From positions 1-59,518 of the forward strand of contig DATBER010000017.1 of NCBI GenBank assembly GCA_036558905.1: a stretch of 59,518 nt of DNA. The letters run 5' to 3'. Source of the stretch: DASXRA01 sp036558905 (GTDB taxonomy: Bacteria > Actinomycetota > Actinomycetes > Mycobacteriales > Jatrophihabitantaceae). A program made the position numbers and the translations under genes. Under the pieces are notes generated by a model. That model was not told the origin of the DNA and searched no databases. It was given only the letters and a program-made list of their open reading frames with translations. Every line of letters starts with the position of its first letter. The first letter of the stretch is position 1. Shown piece by piece: positions 8,637-16,803 of the stretch.

Positions 8637-9572
8637 TCAGGCCGGCGGCGGTTCGGGGCGCGGTGGCTCGGACGGCGGTGTGGTGCGGCGAGGCCGGGGA
8701 AGGGGCCGCGGTATCCGTCCCCGGTGCGGCCGGTTGAGGGTGCGCGAGCGCCCGATCAGGTACACGCCGAGGATCACCGCCGCGCCGCACGCCGCCTCGA
8801 CGGCCAGGCGCCCGGGCGAAACCTCCACCTTGTCGGCGAGCAGCGTGACGCCCAGTCCGATGCCGGCCAGCGGCTCGGCCGCGGTCAGCGGCGGCAACGA
8901 GTGAGACAGCGAGCCGATCTTGAACGCGCTCTGCGACAGCAGCAGCCCGATCACGGCGGCAATCACCACCAGGTAGGTCCACGGGCTACCCAACACCCGG
9001 ACGACGCCGTTGTTGTCGGCGCGCAGCAGGGTCTGGCGGGTCGCCGCGTCCTGCAGGCCGTAGAGCAGCCCGGCTCCGGTCGACAGCAGCACCGCCTCGG
9101 CGATGAACTGCTGCTTCTTGGCCACGACGACCAGGATTGTCACGGCGCCGGCCACCGCGATCAGGGCGATGACGGTCCAGAACCGGTCCGGGTGCGGGTG
9201 ATTGCTGCTGCGTGGCTTGCCCACCACCAGGAAGGCGGCCAGGCCCGCGATGAGCAGCAGGGCGCCCCCCACCTCGTGCCAGCGGACCTTGCGGTCGGAG
9301 AGCATCGCCGAGATCACGAACGCGAACAGCAGGTTGGCCGCCAGCAGGGGCTCGACCACGGCCACCGACGCGAGTTGCAGGGCCAGTCCCCCGAGCAGTT
9401 GGCCGACCACCATGCAGCCGACGCCCCACAGCCACACCGGCTTGTGCAGCAGGTCGAGCAGCAGCTGCCAGGACAGCACCTCTTCGATCGGGGCCAGTGC
9501 CGCAGCCCGCTGCTGCAGCACATAACCCAGACCAAGGCACAGGGCGGCGGCGATGCCGACCAGGTACACCAC
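8637..9572 (-). CDS. DMT-superfamily membrane protein (EamA/NIPA-like), downstream paralogue
   Basis: A 311-residue membrane protein with nine or ten hydrophobic segments, arranged as two halves of a drug/metabolite-transporter fold (for example YLVGIAAALCLGLGYVLQQR at the start, and VVEPLLAANLLFAFVI). About 35 C-terminal residues form a cytosolic Arg/Pro-rich tail (RIPRPLPRPRR...PEPPPA). It lies 8 nt downstream of a paralogous permease (9581-10498) on the same strand, so the two probably form an operon and possibly a heterodimer. The substrate is unknown. Confidence 0.75.
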   Translation of the reverse strand: MVYLVGIAAALCLGLGYVLQQRAAALAPIEEVLSWQLLLDLLHKPVWLWGVGCMVVGQLLGGLALQLASVAVVEPLLAANLLFAFVISAMLSDRKVRWHEVGGALLLIAGLAAFLVVGKPRSSNHPHPDRFWTVIALIAVAGAVTILVVVAKKQQFIAEAVLLSTGAGLLYGLQDAATRQTLLRADNNGVVRVLGSPWTYLVVIAAVIGLLLSQSAFKIGSLSHSLPPLTAAEPLAGIGLGVTLLADKVEVSPGRLAVEAACGAAVILGVYLIGRSRTLNRPHRGRIPRPLPRPRRTTPPSEPPRPEPPPA

Positions 9573-9580
9573 GGGGAGCC

Positions 9581-10498
9581 TCAGACCGGATGCGGACAGG
9601 CGGCCGGGTCGTCCGGGCGACGGGAGCTGGCCAACCTGACTTCGTCCTCACTTGACTCGAGTAGCGGCGAATGAGCGAGGACCAGCACGCTAGCAAGCAT
9701 TGCTATGGCCCCCAGGGCCGCGATCCACAGGTAGATGCCGCCGCGGGTCTGCTCGTCGAATACGAGCACGCCCCACAGCGTCGACACCAATGGGTCCATC
9801 AAGGTGATACCGGGCTGGGCCGCGACCAGCATCCCGGCGTGCAGGGCGGCCTGGACGAGGATGACGCCCAGCACGCCGAAGCAGATGGCCGCATAGGTCT
9901 GCCAGGTCGACACCAGCCCGAACAGCCCCCGGCTGGACAGCTGGCTCATCGACTCCTTCACCAGGCTGGCGGTCAGCCCGAAGCTGGTGCCGGCCGCCAT
10001 GCCGTAGCAGGCCGTGCGCAGCGGACCGCGGCCGATCCGCCCGAGCAGACACAACGCGCCGACCGTGCCGGCCGTGCCGGAGCCCGCCAGCACGTACGTC
10101 GCGTGGCTGACGCCGGTGGGCTTGCCCGGCTCCGGAGAGAGCGCCGTGAGAACGACGATCACGCCGCCGGTCATGGTGATCGTGCTCGCCCACTCCAGCC
10201 GGCCCAGACTGGAGGCGAAGGTCCACGACGCGAACAGCAGCGACAGCGGCAGCTCCAGAGCGATGATCGGCTCGACGGCTGACAGCTCGCCCAGGTTCAG
10301 CGCCGTGGCGTGCAGCACGAACGCCGCGACCATCGCGAAGATGCCGGCCAGCCACACCCGCATGTGCACCAGCCGGGCCAGCACGCTGCGCCCGAATTCG
10401 GCGTCTTGCACCTGCAGGGCGGCCTTGCGCTGCAACACCGCGCCGGCCGCGTTGCCGGTGGCGGCGAGCGCGGCGAGGAACAGGCTCAGCACGGGCAC
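9581..10498 (-). CDS. DMT-superfamily membrane protein, upstream paralogue
   Basis: About 305 residues with nine or ten membrane segments. It shares the layout of its downstream neighbour: GNAAGAVLQRKAA after helix 1, ATALNLGELSAVEPIIALELP in the middle, and ITLMDPLVSTLWGVLVF in the second half. The GTG at 10498 is preferred because the protein then begins directly with a membrane helix, as in relatives; an ATG 78 nt upstream adds an unlikely Arg-rich stretch. Pairs of small DMT proteins often act as heterodimers, so this pair may form one transporter. The 162 nt upstream to the helicase stop show no recognisable gene. Confidence 0.72.
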   Translation of the reverse strand: MPVLSLFLAALAATGNAAGAVLQRKAALQVQDAEFGRSVLARLVHMRVWLAGIFAMVAAFVLHATALNLGELSAVEPIIALELPLSLLFASWTFASSLGRLEWASTITMTGGVIVVLTALSPEPGKPTGVSHATYVLAGSGTAGTVGALCLLGRIGRGPLRTACYGMAAGTSFGLTASLVKESMSQLSSRGLFGLVSTWQTYAAICFGVLGVILVQAALHAGMLVAAQPGITLMDPLVSTLWGVLVFDEQTRGGIYLWIAALGAIAMLASVLVLAHSPLLESSEDEVRLASSRRPDDPAACPHPV

Positions 10499-10660
10499 GC
10501 CGACAAGGTAACCCGTACGCGTCCGTGGCAACGACACCGAGGGCCGGATTCGCCCGATCAGGCAAGGTCGTCGCACCCGGAACGGCCGCCGTCGACGTTG
10601 TCTCGGTTTGGTCGCTCGGAACGGGCCTACGCCGCCCGAACGACCACGACCGCGCGCAAC

Positions 10661-12367
10661 TCAGCTGGCCACCAGCGCCATCAGGTGGTCGCGGCGGCGT
10701 TCGAGCACTTCGGCGCTCGCCGACGCCGAAGGGGGTCCCGGAACGGCCCGCCGCACCTGGGCGTGCACCTGCGCGTGCGGCTGGCCGCTTCGGGAGGCGA
10801 CCACGCTCACCAGCCGGTTGACCTCGCGACGCAGCTCGGCGGCGGCCCGCCAGCCGGACAGGGCCGGCACCGTCTCGGCGTCGTCGCCCGGATCGGCCGC
10901 CGACGCCCGCCGCCGCGCTACCGCGTCGCGCTGGGCCAGCAGCGTCGCGGTCTGCTCAGGGGTGAACAGCCCGGGCATCCCGAGGAAGTCCTCGTCCTCC
11001 TCGGTCAGGTCCAGCACCTCGGGCGCGACGACCGCCCGGCCGCCGTGCAGCACGTGCGCGAACTGGGCCTCGGCGTCAAGTGCCTCGTACTCGTTTCCCT
11101 CGCCGGCCTCGCGCTCGACCTCCTCCACGTCGAGGATCTGATCGTCCGATGTGGACGGTGGCGGGATGACGTGGTTGCGCTCGTCCTCCAGCTCGGCGGC
11201 CAGCGCCAGCAGCGGGCGCACCGCCGGCAGGAACACCGTCGCCGACTCGTGCCGGCCGCGGGCCCGTACCACGCGGCCGACCGCTTGGGCGAAGAACAGC
11301 GGCGTGCGGTAGGAGGTCATCCAGGCCAGGCAGGCGGCCCGCGGGATGTCGACGCCCTCGGAGATCATCCTTACGCAGACGGCCATTCGCTGGTCGCCGG
11401 TGGCGAACGCCTCGATCTTGGCACTGGCCTTCGGGTCGTCGGACACGATCACCAGCGGGGCCTCGCCGGTGACCCGCTCGACGATCTCGGCGTACGCGCG
11501 CGCGTCGTCCTGGTCGCTGGCCAGCACCAACCCCGCTGCGTCGCTCATGCCGGTCTCGCGGAGGTGGCTGATCCGCTCGTCCATGGCCGCGATGACGTGC
11601 GGCACCCACTTGCCGTTCGGGTTCAGCGCGGTGCGCCACGCCGTCGCCTCGGTCCGCTTCGTACCGCCCTCGGACAGGCTGGCCGCCACAACCTCGCCGG
11701 CGCTGTTGCGCCACCGCGACGTGCCCGTGTAGGCGGCGAACACCACCGGGCGGACGACGCGGTCGCGCAGCGCCTCGCGGTAGCCGTAGGTGTAGTCGGC
11801 GTGGCTCTGCCTGCCGCCGTCGGTGTCCGGGTCGTAGCGCACGAACGGGATGAGTTCGTCCGGGCGGGTCCGGAACGGCGTCCCGGTCAGGCACACCCGC
11901 CGCACGGCGTCGGCGAACGCCTCGGCCACCGCGTCGCCCCAGGCCAGGCCGTCGCCGGCGTGGTGTACCTCGTCCAGGATCACGAGCGTCCGCCTGGCCG
12001 ACGTGCGGGCGGCGTGCAGCCGCGGCTTGGCCGCCACCTGTGCGTAGGTGGTCACGTAGCCCAGGACGTCGGCGCGCACCGGGCCGACCGAGTTGGGCAG
12101 GTTGGGGTCCAGCGCCAGCCCGATGAGGGCGGCCGCCTCGGCCCACTGGGTGCGCAGGTGGTCGGTCGGGCAGACGACGATCAGCCGGTCGACCGAGCGC
12201 CGCTCGAGCAACCCGGCAGCCAGGGTCAGCGCGAAGGTGGTCTTGCCGGCGCCGGGAGTGGCGGTGACGAGAAAGTCGCGGCGGACCTCCTGCTCGTAGG
12301 CGGCCAGAGCCTCGCGCTGCCACGTCCGCAGAGCCCACCAGGTCCGCGGCATCTGTGCTTCCGTCAC
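10661..12367 (-). CDS. SF2 DEAD/DEAH-box helicase
   Basis: A 568-residue superfamily-2 helicase. Motif I is TATPGAGKTTFA (about residues 36-47), motif II is DEVHHAGDG, motif III is LTGTPFRT, and the second RecA domain has SEGVDIPRA (motif V) and QAVGRVVRARG (motif VI). The C-terminal 150 residues are acidic and then helical (RREVNRLVSVVASRSGQPHAQVHAQVRRAV) and lack a known nuclease motif. This is a widespread actinobacterial protein of uncertain function, probably a double-stranded DNA translocase or helicase acting in repair. The start MTEAQMPRTWWALRTWQREAL places the Q-motif-like region correctly. It is transcribed after the TRIC-like gene but separated from it by two hairpins. Confidence 0.88.
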   Translation of the reverse strand: MTEAQMPRTWWALRTWQREALAAYEQEVRRDFLVTATPGAGKTTFALTLAAGLLERRSVDRLIVVCPTDHLRTQWAEAAALIGLALDPNLPNSVGPVRADVLGYVTTYAQVAAKPRLHAARTSARRTLVILDEVHHAGDGLAWGDAVAEAFADAVRRVCLTGTPFRTRPDELIPFVRYDPDTDGGRQSHADYTYGYREALRDRVVRPVVFAAYTGTSRWRNSAGEVVAASLSEGGTKRTEATAWRTALNPNGKWVPHVIAAMDERISHLRETGMSDAAGLVLASDQDDARAYAEIVERVTGEAPLVIVSDDPKASAKIEAFATGDQRMAVCVRMISEGVDIPRAACLAWMTSYRTPLFFAQAVGRVVRARGRHESATVFLPAVRPLLALAAELEDERNHVIPPPSTSDDQILDVEEVEREAGEGNEYEALDAEAQFAHVLHGGRAVVAPEVLDLTEEDEDFLGMPGLFTPEQTATLLAQRDAVARRRASAADPGDDAETVPALSGWRAAAELRREVNRLVSVVASRSGQPHAQVHAQVRRAVPGPPSASASAEVLERRRDHLMALVAS

Positions 12368-12398
12368 GTGCTCCAGTCCCCTGCCCCTCTGCGCGCCA

Positions 12399-12431
12399 CG
12401 ATGCCCCGCAGCGAGCAGGCGCGGGGCATCG
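12399..12431 (-). terminator. Hairpin between the TRIC-like gene and the helicase
   Basis: An 11-bp perfect stem (cgatgccccgc / gcggggcatcg) with an 11-nt loop, without a T tract. Together with the next hairpin it fills the 87 nt between the two minus-strand genes and probably stops or attenuates transcription. Confidence 0.5.
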
Positions 12432-12433
12432 AC

Positions 12434-12462
12434 GGGCCTGATCGTAATGCCTGGTCAGGCCC
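12434..12462 (-). terminator. Hairpin overlapping the TRIC-like stop codon
   Basis: An 8-bp stem (GGGCCTGA / TCAGGCCC) with a 13-nt loop. Its arm at 12455-12462 includes the TGA stop of the TRIC-like gene. It is a likely end-of-gene structure. Confidence 0.45.
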
Positions 12463-13066
12463 CGGCCTGGTCCTCCGTCCACCTCGGGCGTGGCGCTGCC
12501 CAGTGCCGCCGGATGGCCAGCACCCACAGCCCGAAGACCGCCGTCGCGGTGCCCACCTGCCACGCCGCGCCCGGCCTGTCCACGCCGTCGCCGATGCACA
12601 CCAGCACCGCCCCGACGCCCGAGGCCAGCGCGTAGATCTCGCGGCGCAACACCAGCGGGATCTCGCGCAGCAGCGCGTCGCGCACGACGCCGCCGATGCC
12701 GCTCAGCACGCCGACCGCGCACGCGCCGGCCGCCGGCAGCCCGGCCTGCAGGGCCTTGTACGTGCCGGTCACGGTGAACAGGGCCAGCCCGGCGGCATCG
12801 GCCAGCAACATCAGCCGACGCAACCGCGTCACCTGCGGATGCCAGAAGAACACGACGATCCCGGCCGCCGCCGGAACGGCCAGGTAGGGCCAGTGCCGCA
12901 GCGACGCCGGCGGGGTCACGCCGAGCAGGGTGTCGCGCACGATGCCGCCGCCGATGGCGGTGACCATCGCCACGACGCTCACCCCGAACACATCCAAGCG
13001 CCCCCGCACCGCGGCCAGCCCACCCGAGAGCGCGAACACGAAGATGCCCGCGAGGTCGAGGGCCAC
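12455..13066 (-). CDS. TRIC-type cation channel family protein (UPF0126)
   Basis: A 203-residue membrane protein with seven hydrophobic segments in two repeated halves. Each half carries the family signature: GGGIVRDTLLG in the first and GGVVRDALLREIPLVL in the second. Bacterial relatives form trimeric monovalent-cation channels in the inner membrane. The start MALDLAGIFVFALSGGLAAVRG fits the family N-terminus. The 119 nt up to the divergent BrkB-like gene hold the promoters of both genes; I see no strong boxes. Confidence 0.87.
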   Translation of the reverse strand: MALDLAGIFVFALSGGLAAVRGRLDVFGVSVVAMVTAIGGGIVRDTLLGVTPPASLRHWPYLAVPAAAGIVVFFWHPQVTRLRRLMLLADAAGLALFTVTGTYKALQAGLPAAGACAVGVLSGIGGVVRDALLREIPLVLRREIYALASGVGAVLVCIGDGVDRPGAAWQVGTATAVFGLWVLAIRRHWAAPRPRWTEDQAGA

Positions 13067-13185
13067 CGAAGCGGCCGGCTGCTACACGCTGGCAGGCTAG
13101 TTGCGCGACCGGCCGAACGGGGAAATGCGGACACACCCGAGCCGGGGTGCACGTTAAGTGAGCGGCATCGGCACACTCTTCACTC

Positions 13186-14238
13186 GTGACCGTCGGCAGC
13201 CGCGTGCTCTGGCTCGTCCGACGCACCCTGTCCAAGGCCTGGCAGGACCGAGTTCTGGGGTTGTCGGCCGAGGCGGCGTTCTGGCAATTGCTCAGCCTGC
13301 CGTCGCTGGCGCTGGCCGGCGTGGCCATCCTCGGCTACGTGTCCCGGTGGTTCGGCCCGAACACCGTCAACCGCACCGAGAACCAGCTCAACTCGACGTT
13401 CAGCCGCGCGTTCAGCCCGGACGTGGTCAATCAGATCGTCGCCCCGACCCTGCACGAAGTGCTGCACGGCCATCGCATCGACGTGATCAGTATCGGCTTC
13501 ATCCTGGCGCTGTGGGCCGGCTCGTCCGCGACGGCCACGTTCGTCAATACGATCACGATCGCCTACGGCATGCGCGACCAGCGCGGCGCAGTGCACAGCC
13601 GGTTGCTGGCCCTGTTCCTGTTCCTCATCGCGATCCTGCTCGGCGTCATCGTGCTGCCGCTGCTCGTGCTCGGCCCGACTCTGCTGCCCCGCATGTTCCC
13701 CAAGGGGGTACGGGGCACGGCCGACACGGTCATCCACGCCTCGTACTACCCGGTCGTCATCGTGCTGCTGCTGCTGGGGCTGATCAGCCTGTACCACCTC
13801 GCCCCGCCACGCCGGCTGCCCTGGCACCGCGGCGCCCCCGGAGCGCTGCTGGCCATGGCGGTCTTCCTGGGCGGATCGACCGGGCTGCGCAGCTACATCA
13901 GCTTCATCCTCGACCACAACCACGCGTACGGGACGCTGGCCGCGCCCATCGCGGCGCTGCTGTTCTTCTACGTGCTGGGGCTGGGCGTGCTGCTCGGGGC
14001 GGAGTTCAACGCCGCCATCGAGGTGATGTCACCGACGCCGGCGCGGCCGCCGCGGGTGCTCGACCCGCGGGGTTGGCGCAGCCTGGACGAGGTCGATGGC
14101 CATCCGTCGGACGAAACCGCGCCGGCCGACCCCGATGATCAGTCGTCGGATCCAGATCGTCAGGCGTCGGATCCAGATCGTCAGGCGTCGGACCCGGACC
14201 GTCAGTCGCCGGACCCGCCGGACGGCAAGGACTCGTAG
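13186..14238 (+). CDS. YihY/BrkB family membrane protein with an acidic repeat tail
   Basis: A 350-residue protein. Residues 1-285 match the YihY/BrkB family: LGLSAEAAFWQLLSLPSLALA, an ALWAGSSATATFVNTI helix, and the ending YGTLAAPIAALLFFYVLGLGVLLGAEFNA. Six membrane segments are expected. The remaining 65 residues are hydrophilic and acidic and carry a tandem repeat of QxSDPDR encoded by 21-bp units. Family members were once called ribonuclease BN, wrongly; their function is unresolved. The GTG at 13186 has no good ribosome binding site, so the message may be leaderless. The 3' end overlaps the convergent DUF3039 gene by 37 nt. Confidence 0.85.
   Translation: MTVGSRVLWLVRRTLSKAWQDRVLGLSAEAAFWQLLSLPSLALAGVAILGYVSRWFGPNTVNRTENQLNSTFSRAFSPDVVNQIVAPTLHEVLHGHRIDVISIGFILALWAGSSATATFVNTITIAYGMRDQRGAVHSRLLALFLFLIAILLGVIVLPLLVLGPTLLPRMFPKGVRGTADTVIHASYYPVVIVLLLLGLISLYHLAPPRRLPWHRGAPGALLAMAVFLGGSTGLRSYISFILDHNHAYGTLAAPIAALLFFYVLGLGVLLGAEFNAAIEVMSPTPARPPRVLDPRGWRSLDEVDGHPSDETAPADPDDQSSDPDRQASDPDRQASDPDRQSPDPPDGKDS
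14140..14217 (+). repeat. 21-bp tandem repeat in the BrkB-like gene
   Basis: Three full units (14140-14160, 14161-14181, 14182-14202) and a partial fourth encode Q-S/A-S-D-P-D-R. The first two units differ by a single base, which suggests recent expansion. The end of the array overlaps the 3' end of the convergent DUF3039 gene. Confidence 0.9.
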
Positions 14239-14456
14239 ATCTCCTTGCACTGCGGGCACACCGGCGATCCGGGCTTCGGGGCGCGCGTTACGGGGAAGAC
14301 CTCACCGCACAGCGCCTGCACCATCGTGCCCATGACGGCACTCTCGGCGATCTTGCCCTTGCGCACGTAATGGAAGAGCTCGTCGCCGGTGTCGGCGTCG
14401 GATGTGCGCGGCTCTTCGAGGGTCTGCGTCGTGGTCACAGGGTTCGATTCTGCCAT
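14202..14456 (-). CDS. DUF3039 domain protein
   Basis: An 84-residue protein with DELFHYVRKGKIAESAVMGTMVQALCGEVFPVTR and CPQCKEIYESL, the diagnostic motifs of DUF3039. The single Cys plus the CPQC pair suggests a small zinc-binding fold. This is a conserved actinobacterial protein (Rv2699c in M. tuberculosis, from memory) of unknown function, always encoded in the sigA/sigB region. The start lies 4 nt after the upstream DUF3099 stop, so the two form an operon. The last 37 nt overlap the convergent BrkB-like gene. Confidence 0.87.
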   Translation of the reverse strand: MAESNPVTTTQTLEEPRTSDADTGDELFHYVRKGKIAESAVMGTMVQALCGEVFPVTRAPKPGSPVCPQCKEIYESLPSGGSGD

Positions 14457-14460
14457 CGGA

Positions 14461-14805
14461 TCACCCGTCGATGGTTCGGTCGTCCTCGCCGGGCGGCAGT
14501 GCCTTCTGCCGCTGCTCCAACTGCTTCTCCTCCGGCTGGCCGTGGTAGCGACGCCAGCGCCTGGACCTCTTCGGCGGCCGGTCGTTGGCGAGGATCACGG
14601 CCGACCACGGCAGGATCGCCCCGCCGACGATCAACACCAGCGCGAGGATCCACGAGACTCGGTAGGTTAGCGCGGCAGCGATCACACACAGGGCGCGCAA
14701 CGTCATCATGATCGCGTAGCGCTTGCGCCGCCGGTCGTACTCGTCGTCGAGACTTTCCGGCGCGTCCGTGATCAGGACCGGATCGTTGTCACGGGGATGG
14801 CGCAC
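14461..14805 (-). CDS. DUF3099 small membrane protein
   Basis: A 114-residue protein with the family opening PVLITDAPESLDDEYDRRRKRYAIMMTLRALCV, two membrane helices (about residues 33-50 and 53-72) with a short turn, and a basic cytosolic tail (NDRPPKRSRRWRRYHG). DUF3099 proteins are conserved in actinobacteria, with no known function. The gene is first in a two-gene unit with DUF3039 and divergent from dtd (89 nt between them). Confidence 0.85.
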   Translation of the reverse strand: MRHPRDNDPVLITDAPESLDDEYDRRRKRYAIMMTLRALCVIAAALTYRVSWILALVLIVGGAILPWSAVILANDRPPKRSRRWRRYHGQPEEKQLEQRQKALPPGEDDRTIDG

Positions 14806-14894
14806 CCGTCCATCGTCTCACCGCGTGCGCCGATCCGCTGCCTTTCCGGCAGGATTTGTCGCGTGACCGTCGAACGAGCCGCCACAACCCGACG

Positions 14895-15320
14895 ATGAGG
14901 GCACTCGTCCAGCGGGTCGTGCGGGCCGCGGTCCGGGTCGACGGCCGCGTCGTCGGGCAAATCGGCGCCGGCCTGCTCGTGCTCGTCGGCGTCACGCACA
15001 CCGACACGGGCGACGAAGCGCAGCGCCTTGCCCGCAAGGTGCACGGGCTGCGGATCCTGCGCGACGAGCGCTCGGTGGCCGACACACCCGAGGCCGCCGT
15101 GCTCGTTGTCAGCCAGTTCACCCTTTATGCCGAAACCCGCAAGGGCCGGCGTCCGTCCTGGAGCGCCGCCGCGCCTGGACCGGTCGCCGAGCCGCTCGTC
15201 GCTGCCTTCGCCGCCGCACTGCGCGAACTCGGCGCAACTGTGCAAACCGGCGAATTCGGAGCGGACATGCAGGTCGAACTGGTGAACGACGGCCCGGTCA
15301 CGTTGCTGATCGAGAGCTGA
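14895..15320 (+). CDS. dtd: D-aminoacyl-tRNA deacylase
   Basis: A 141-residue Dtd. This cytosolic enzyme hydrolyses D-amino acids (and glycine misattached to tRNA-Ala) from tRNA. Both signature motifs are present: SQFTLYAETRKGRRPSW (about 76-92) and the Gly-cisPro motif NDGPVTLLIES at the C-terminus, which provides chiral proofreading. The length is typical. The ATG at 14895 gives the family start MRALVQRVVRAAVRV; there is no obvious ribosome binding site upstream. Confidence 0.95.
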   Translation: MRALVQRVVRAAVRVDGRVVGQIGAGLLVLVGVTHTDTGDEAQRLARKVHGLRILRDERSVADTPEAAVLVVSQFTLYAETRKGRRPSWSAAAPGPVAEPLVAAFAAALRELGATVQTGEFGADMQVELVNDGPVTLLIES

Positions 15321-15418
15321 TCGCCGGCGGCCGGCTCGGCGCCCCGGGATTGCGGGCTCGACCGGTCCGTTCAGGCGCTGTGCGCACCCTGAGAACCGTT
15401 TACCGGCCGTGCAACGAC

Positions 15419-15444
15419 GGGAACACCAACGGCGTCTCAGCGTT
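15419..15444 (+). promoter_or_regulatory. ECF-type (SigE/SigH-like) promoter of sigB
   Basis: GGGAAC (15419-15424) is followed after 16 nt by CGTTAT (15441-15446). This agrees with the GGGAAY-N16/17-CGTT consensus of mycobacterial SigE/SigH and the related SigR class. It lies about 95 nt upstream of the sigB start. M. tuberculosis sigB is likewise transcribed by ECF sigma factors, so a stress-sigma cascade is a reasonable inference. Confidence 0.7.
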
Positions 15445-15535
15445 ATTGAAAGTGAACCGATCGGGTCCCACTCCCGAAGTAGTTGGTGGAGGGATCCAGA
15501 GGCGACGAGCAACAAGGTTTAGGTGGTCATACTCC

Positions 15536-16717
15536 GTGGCAACTCCTCGCAGCACACGAACCCGAGCCGCTGGCCGGCAGTCCAGCGAGCCGCGCATCGC
15601 GACGCGCGGCCATCGCAGCGCGCGCCGCGGCAAGGTCGCCCCGTCCGCGACCGACGCGGTCGAGACGACTGAGGCCGTAGCCACCACCGCGCCGGCCCAG
15701 ACCCCGGCTTCGTCCAGCACGTCGGCCGCTGCGGCTGCGCTGGACAATGCTCCCGAGACGACCAACGACGCTGCTCGTCCGGCGGCCGACCTGGACGAGG
15801 CCGCCGCATCGGCCGACCTGGTCCGGGTGTACCTGAACGAGATCGGCAAGGTGGCCCTGCTGACCGCGGCCGACGAGGTCGAGCTGGCCAAGCGGATCGA
15901 GGCCGGCCTGTACGCCGAGCACCTGCTGGCCGCGTCGAACAGCTTCACCGCCGCGCGCAAGCGCGACCTGCGCGCCCTGGTGCTGGACGGCGAGCGGGCC
16001 AAGGATCACCTGCTCCGGGCGAACCTGCGCCTGGTCGTCTCGCTGGCCAAGCGCTACACCGGGCACGGCATGCCATTCCTGGACCTGATCCAGGAGGGCA
16101 ATCTGGGTCTGATCCGCGCCGTCGAGAAGTTCGACTACACCAAGGGCTTCAAGTTCTCGACGTACGCCACCTGGTGGATCCGGCAGGCGATCAGCCGGGC
16201 CATGGCCGACCAGTCGCGCACGATCCGGCTGCCCGTCCACCTGGTCGAGCAGGTGAACAAGCTGCAGCGCATCCGGCGCGAGCTCAACCAGCAACTTGGC
16301 CGCGAGGCGACTCACGCCGAACTGGCCAGCGAGCTCGACCTGACCGAAGAGCGGGTGCGTGAGCTGATCGATCTCTCGCGTGACCTGGTCAGCCTCGACC
16401 AGACCGTGGGCGCCGACGACGACGCCTCGCTCGGCGACTTCATCGCCGACGACACGGCGCCGGCGGCCGAGGCCGCAGTGGAAGCCGGGCTCATGCGCGG
16501 CCAGTTGCAGAACATCCTCGGGACGCTCGAGGCCCGGGAAGCCGCCGTCGTGCGGATGCGCTACGGCCTCGACGACGGCCAGCCCCGGACCCTGGACGAG
16601 ATCGGCCAGGCGTTCAAGCTCTCCCGCGAGCGCATCCGGCAGATCGAGCGCGAGACGATGGCCAAGCTGCGCCACCCGTCGCGGGCCCAGGCACTACGCG
16701 ACTATCTGGATTCATAG
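15536..16717 (+). CDS. sigB: RNA polymerase sigma factor SigB (sigma-70 group 1/2)
   Basis: About 393 residues. After a divergent Ala/Thr-rich N-terminus of some 90 residues comes region 1.2 (ADLVRVYLNEIGKVALLTAADEVELAKRIEAGLYAEHLL), region 2 (LRANLRLVVSLAKRYTGHGMPFLDLIQEGNLGLIRAVEKFDY, then KFSTYATWWIRQAISRA), region 3 (RLPVHLVEQVNKL) and region 4 with the -35-binding helix (TLDEIGQAFKLSRERIRQIERE). The short N-terminus and the position next to ideR fit SigB better than the principal SigA/HrdB, though HrdB-like use cannot be excluded. The GTG at 15536 is chosen because AGGTGG lies about 9 nt upstream and a stress-type promoter lies upstream at 15419. It ends in a perfect palindromic terminator. 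Confidence 0.88.
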   Translation: MATPRSTRTRAAGRQSSEPRIATRGHRSARRGKVAPSATDAVETTEAVATTAPAQTPASSSTSAAAAALDNAPETTNDAARPAADLDEAAASADLVRVYLNEIGKVALLTAADEVELAKRIEAGLYAEHLLAASNSFTAARKRDLRALVLDGERAKDHLLRANLRLVVSLAKRYTGHGMPFLDLIQEGNLGLIRAVEKFDYTKGFKFSTYATWWIRQAISRAMADQSRTIRLPVHLVEQVNKLQRIRRELNQQLGREATHAELASELDLTEERVRELIDLSRDLVSLDQTVGADDDASLGDFIADDTAPAAEAAVEAGLMRGQLQNILGTLEAREAAVVRMRYGLDDGQPRTLDEIGQAFKLSRERIRQIERETMAKLRHPSRAQALRDYLDS

Positions 16718-16744
16718 CGCGCCAGCAGCCGCTGAATATAGAGG

Positions 16745-16778
16745 CGGGGCCCAGACCGACCGGTCGGTCTGGGCCCCG
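16745..16778. terminator. Perfect 34-bp palindrome between sigB and the rhodanese gene
   Basis: Two 17-bp arms (cggggcccagaccgacc, then its exact complement) abut with no unpaired spacer and lie between the convergent stops of sigB and the sulfurtransferase. A bidirectional terminator is the natural reading. The absence of a loop and the perfect symmetry are notable. Confidence 0.8.
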
Positions 16779-16803
16779 TCGTGTGCCTGCGCCCAGGGTC
16801 GCT

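Noticed and set aside
14655..14670. TAGGTTAG, resembling half of an IdeR iron box
   Set aside because: It lies inside the DUF3099 coding sequence, lacks the second half-site and is not near a promoter.
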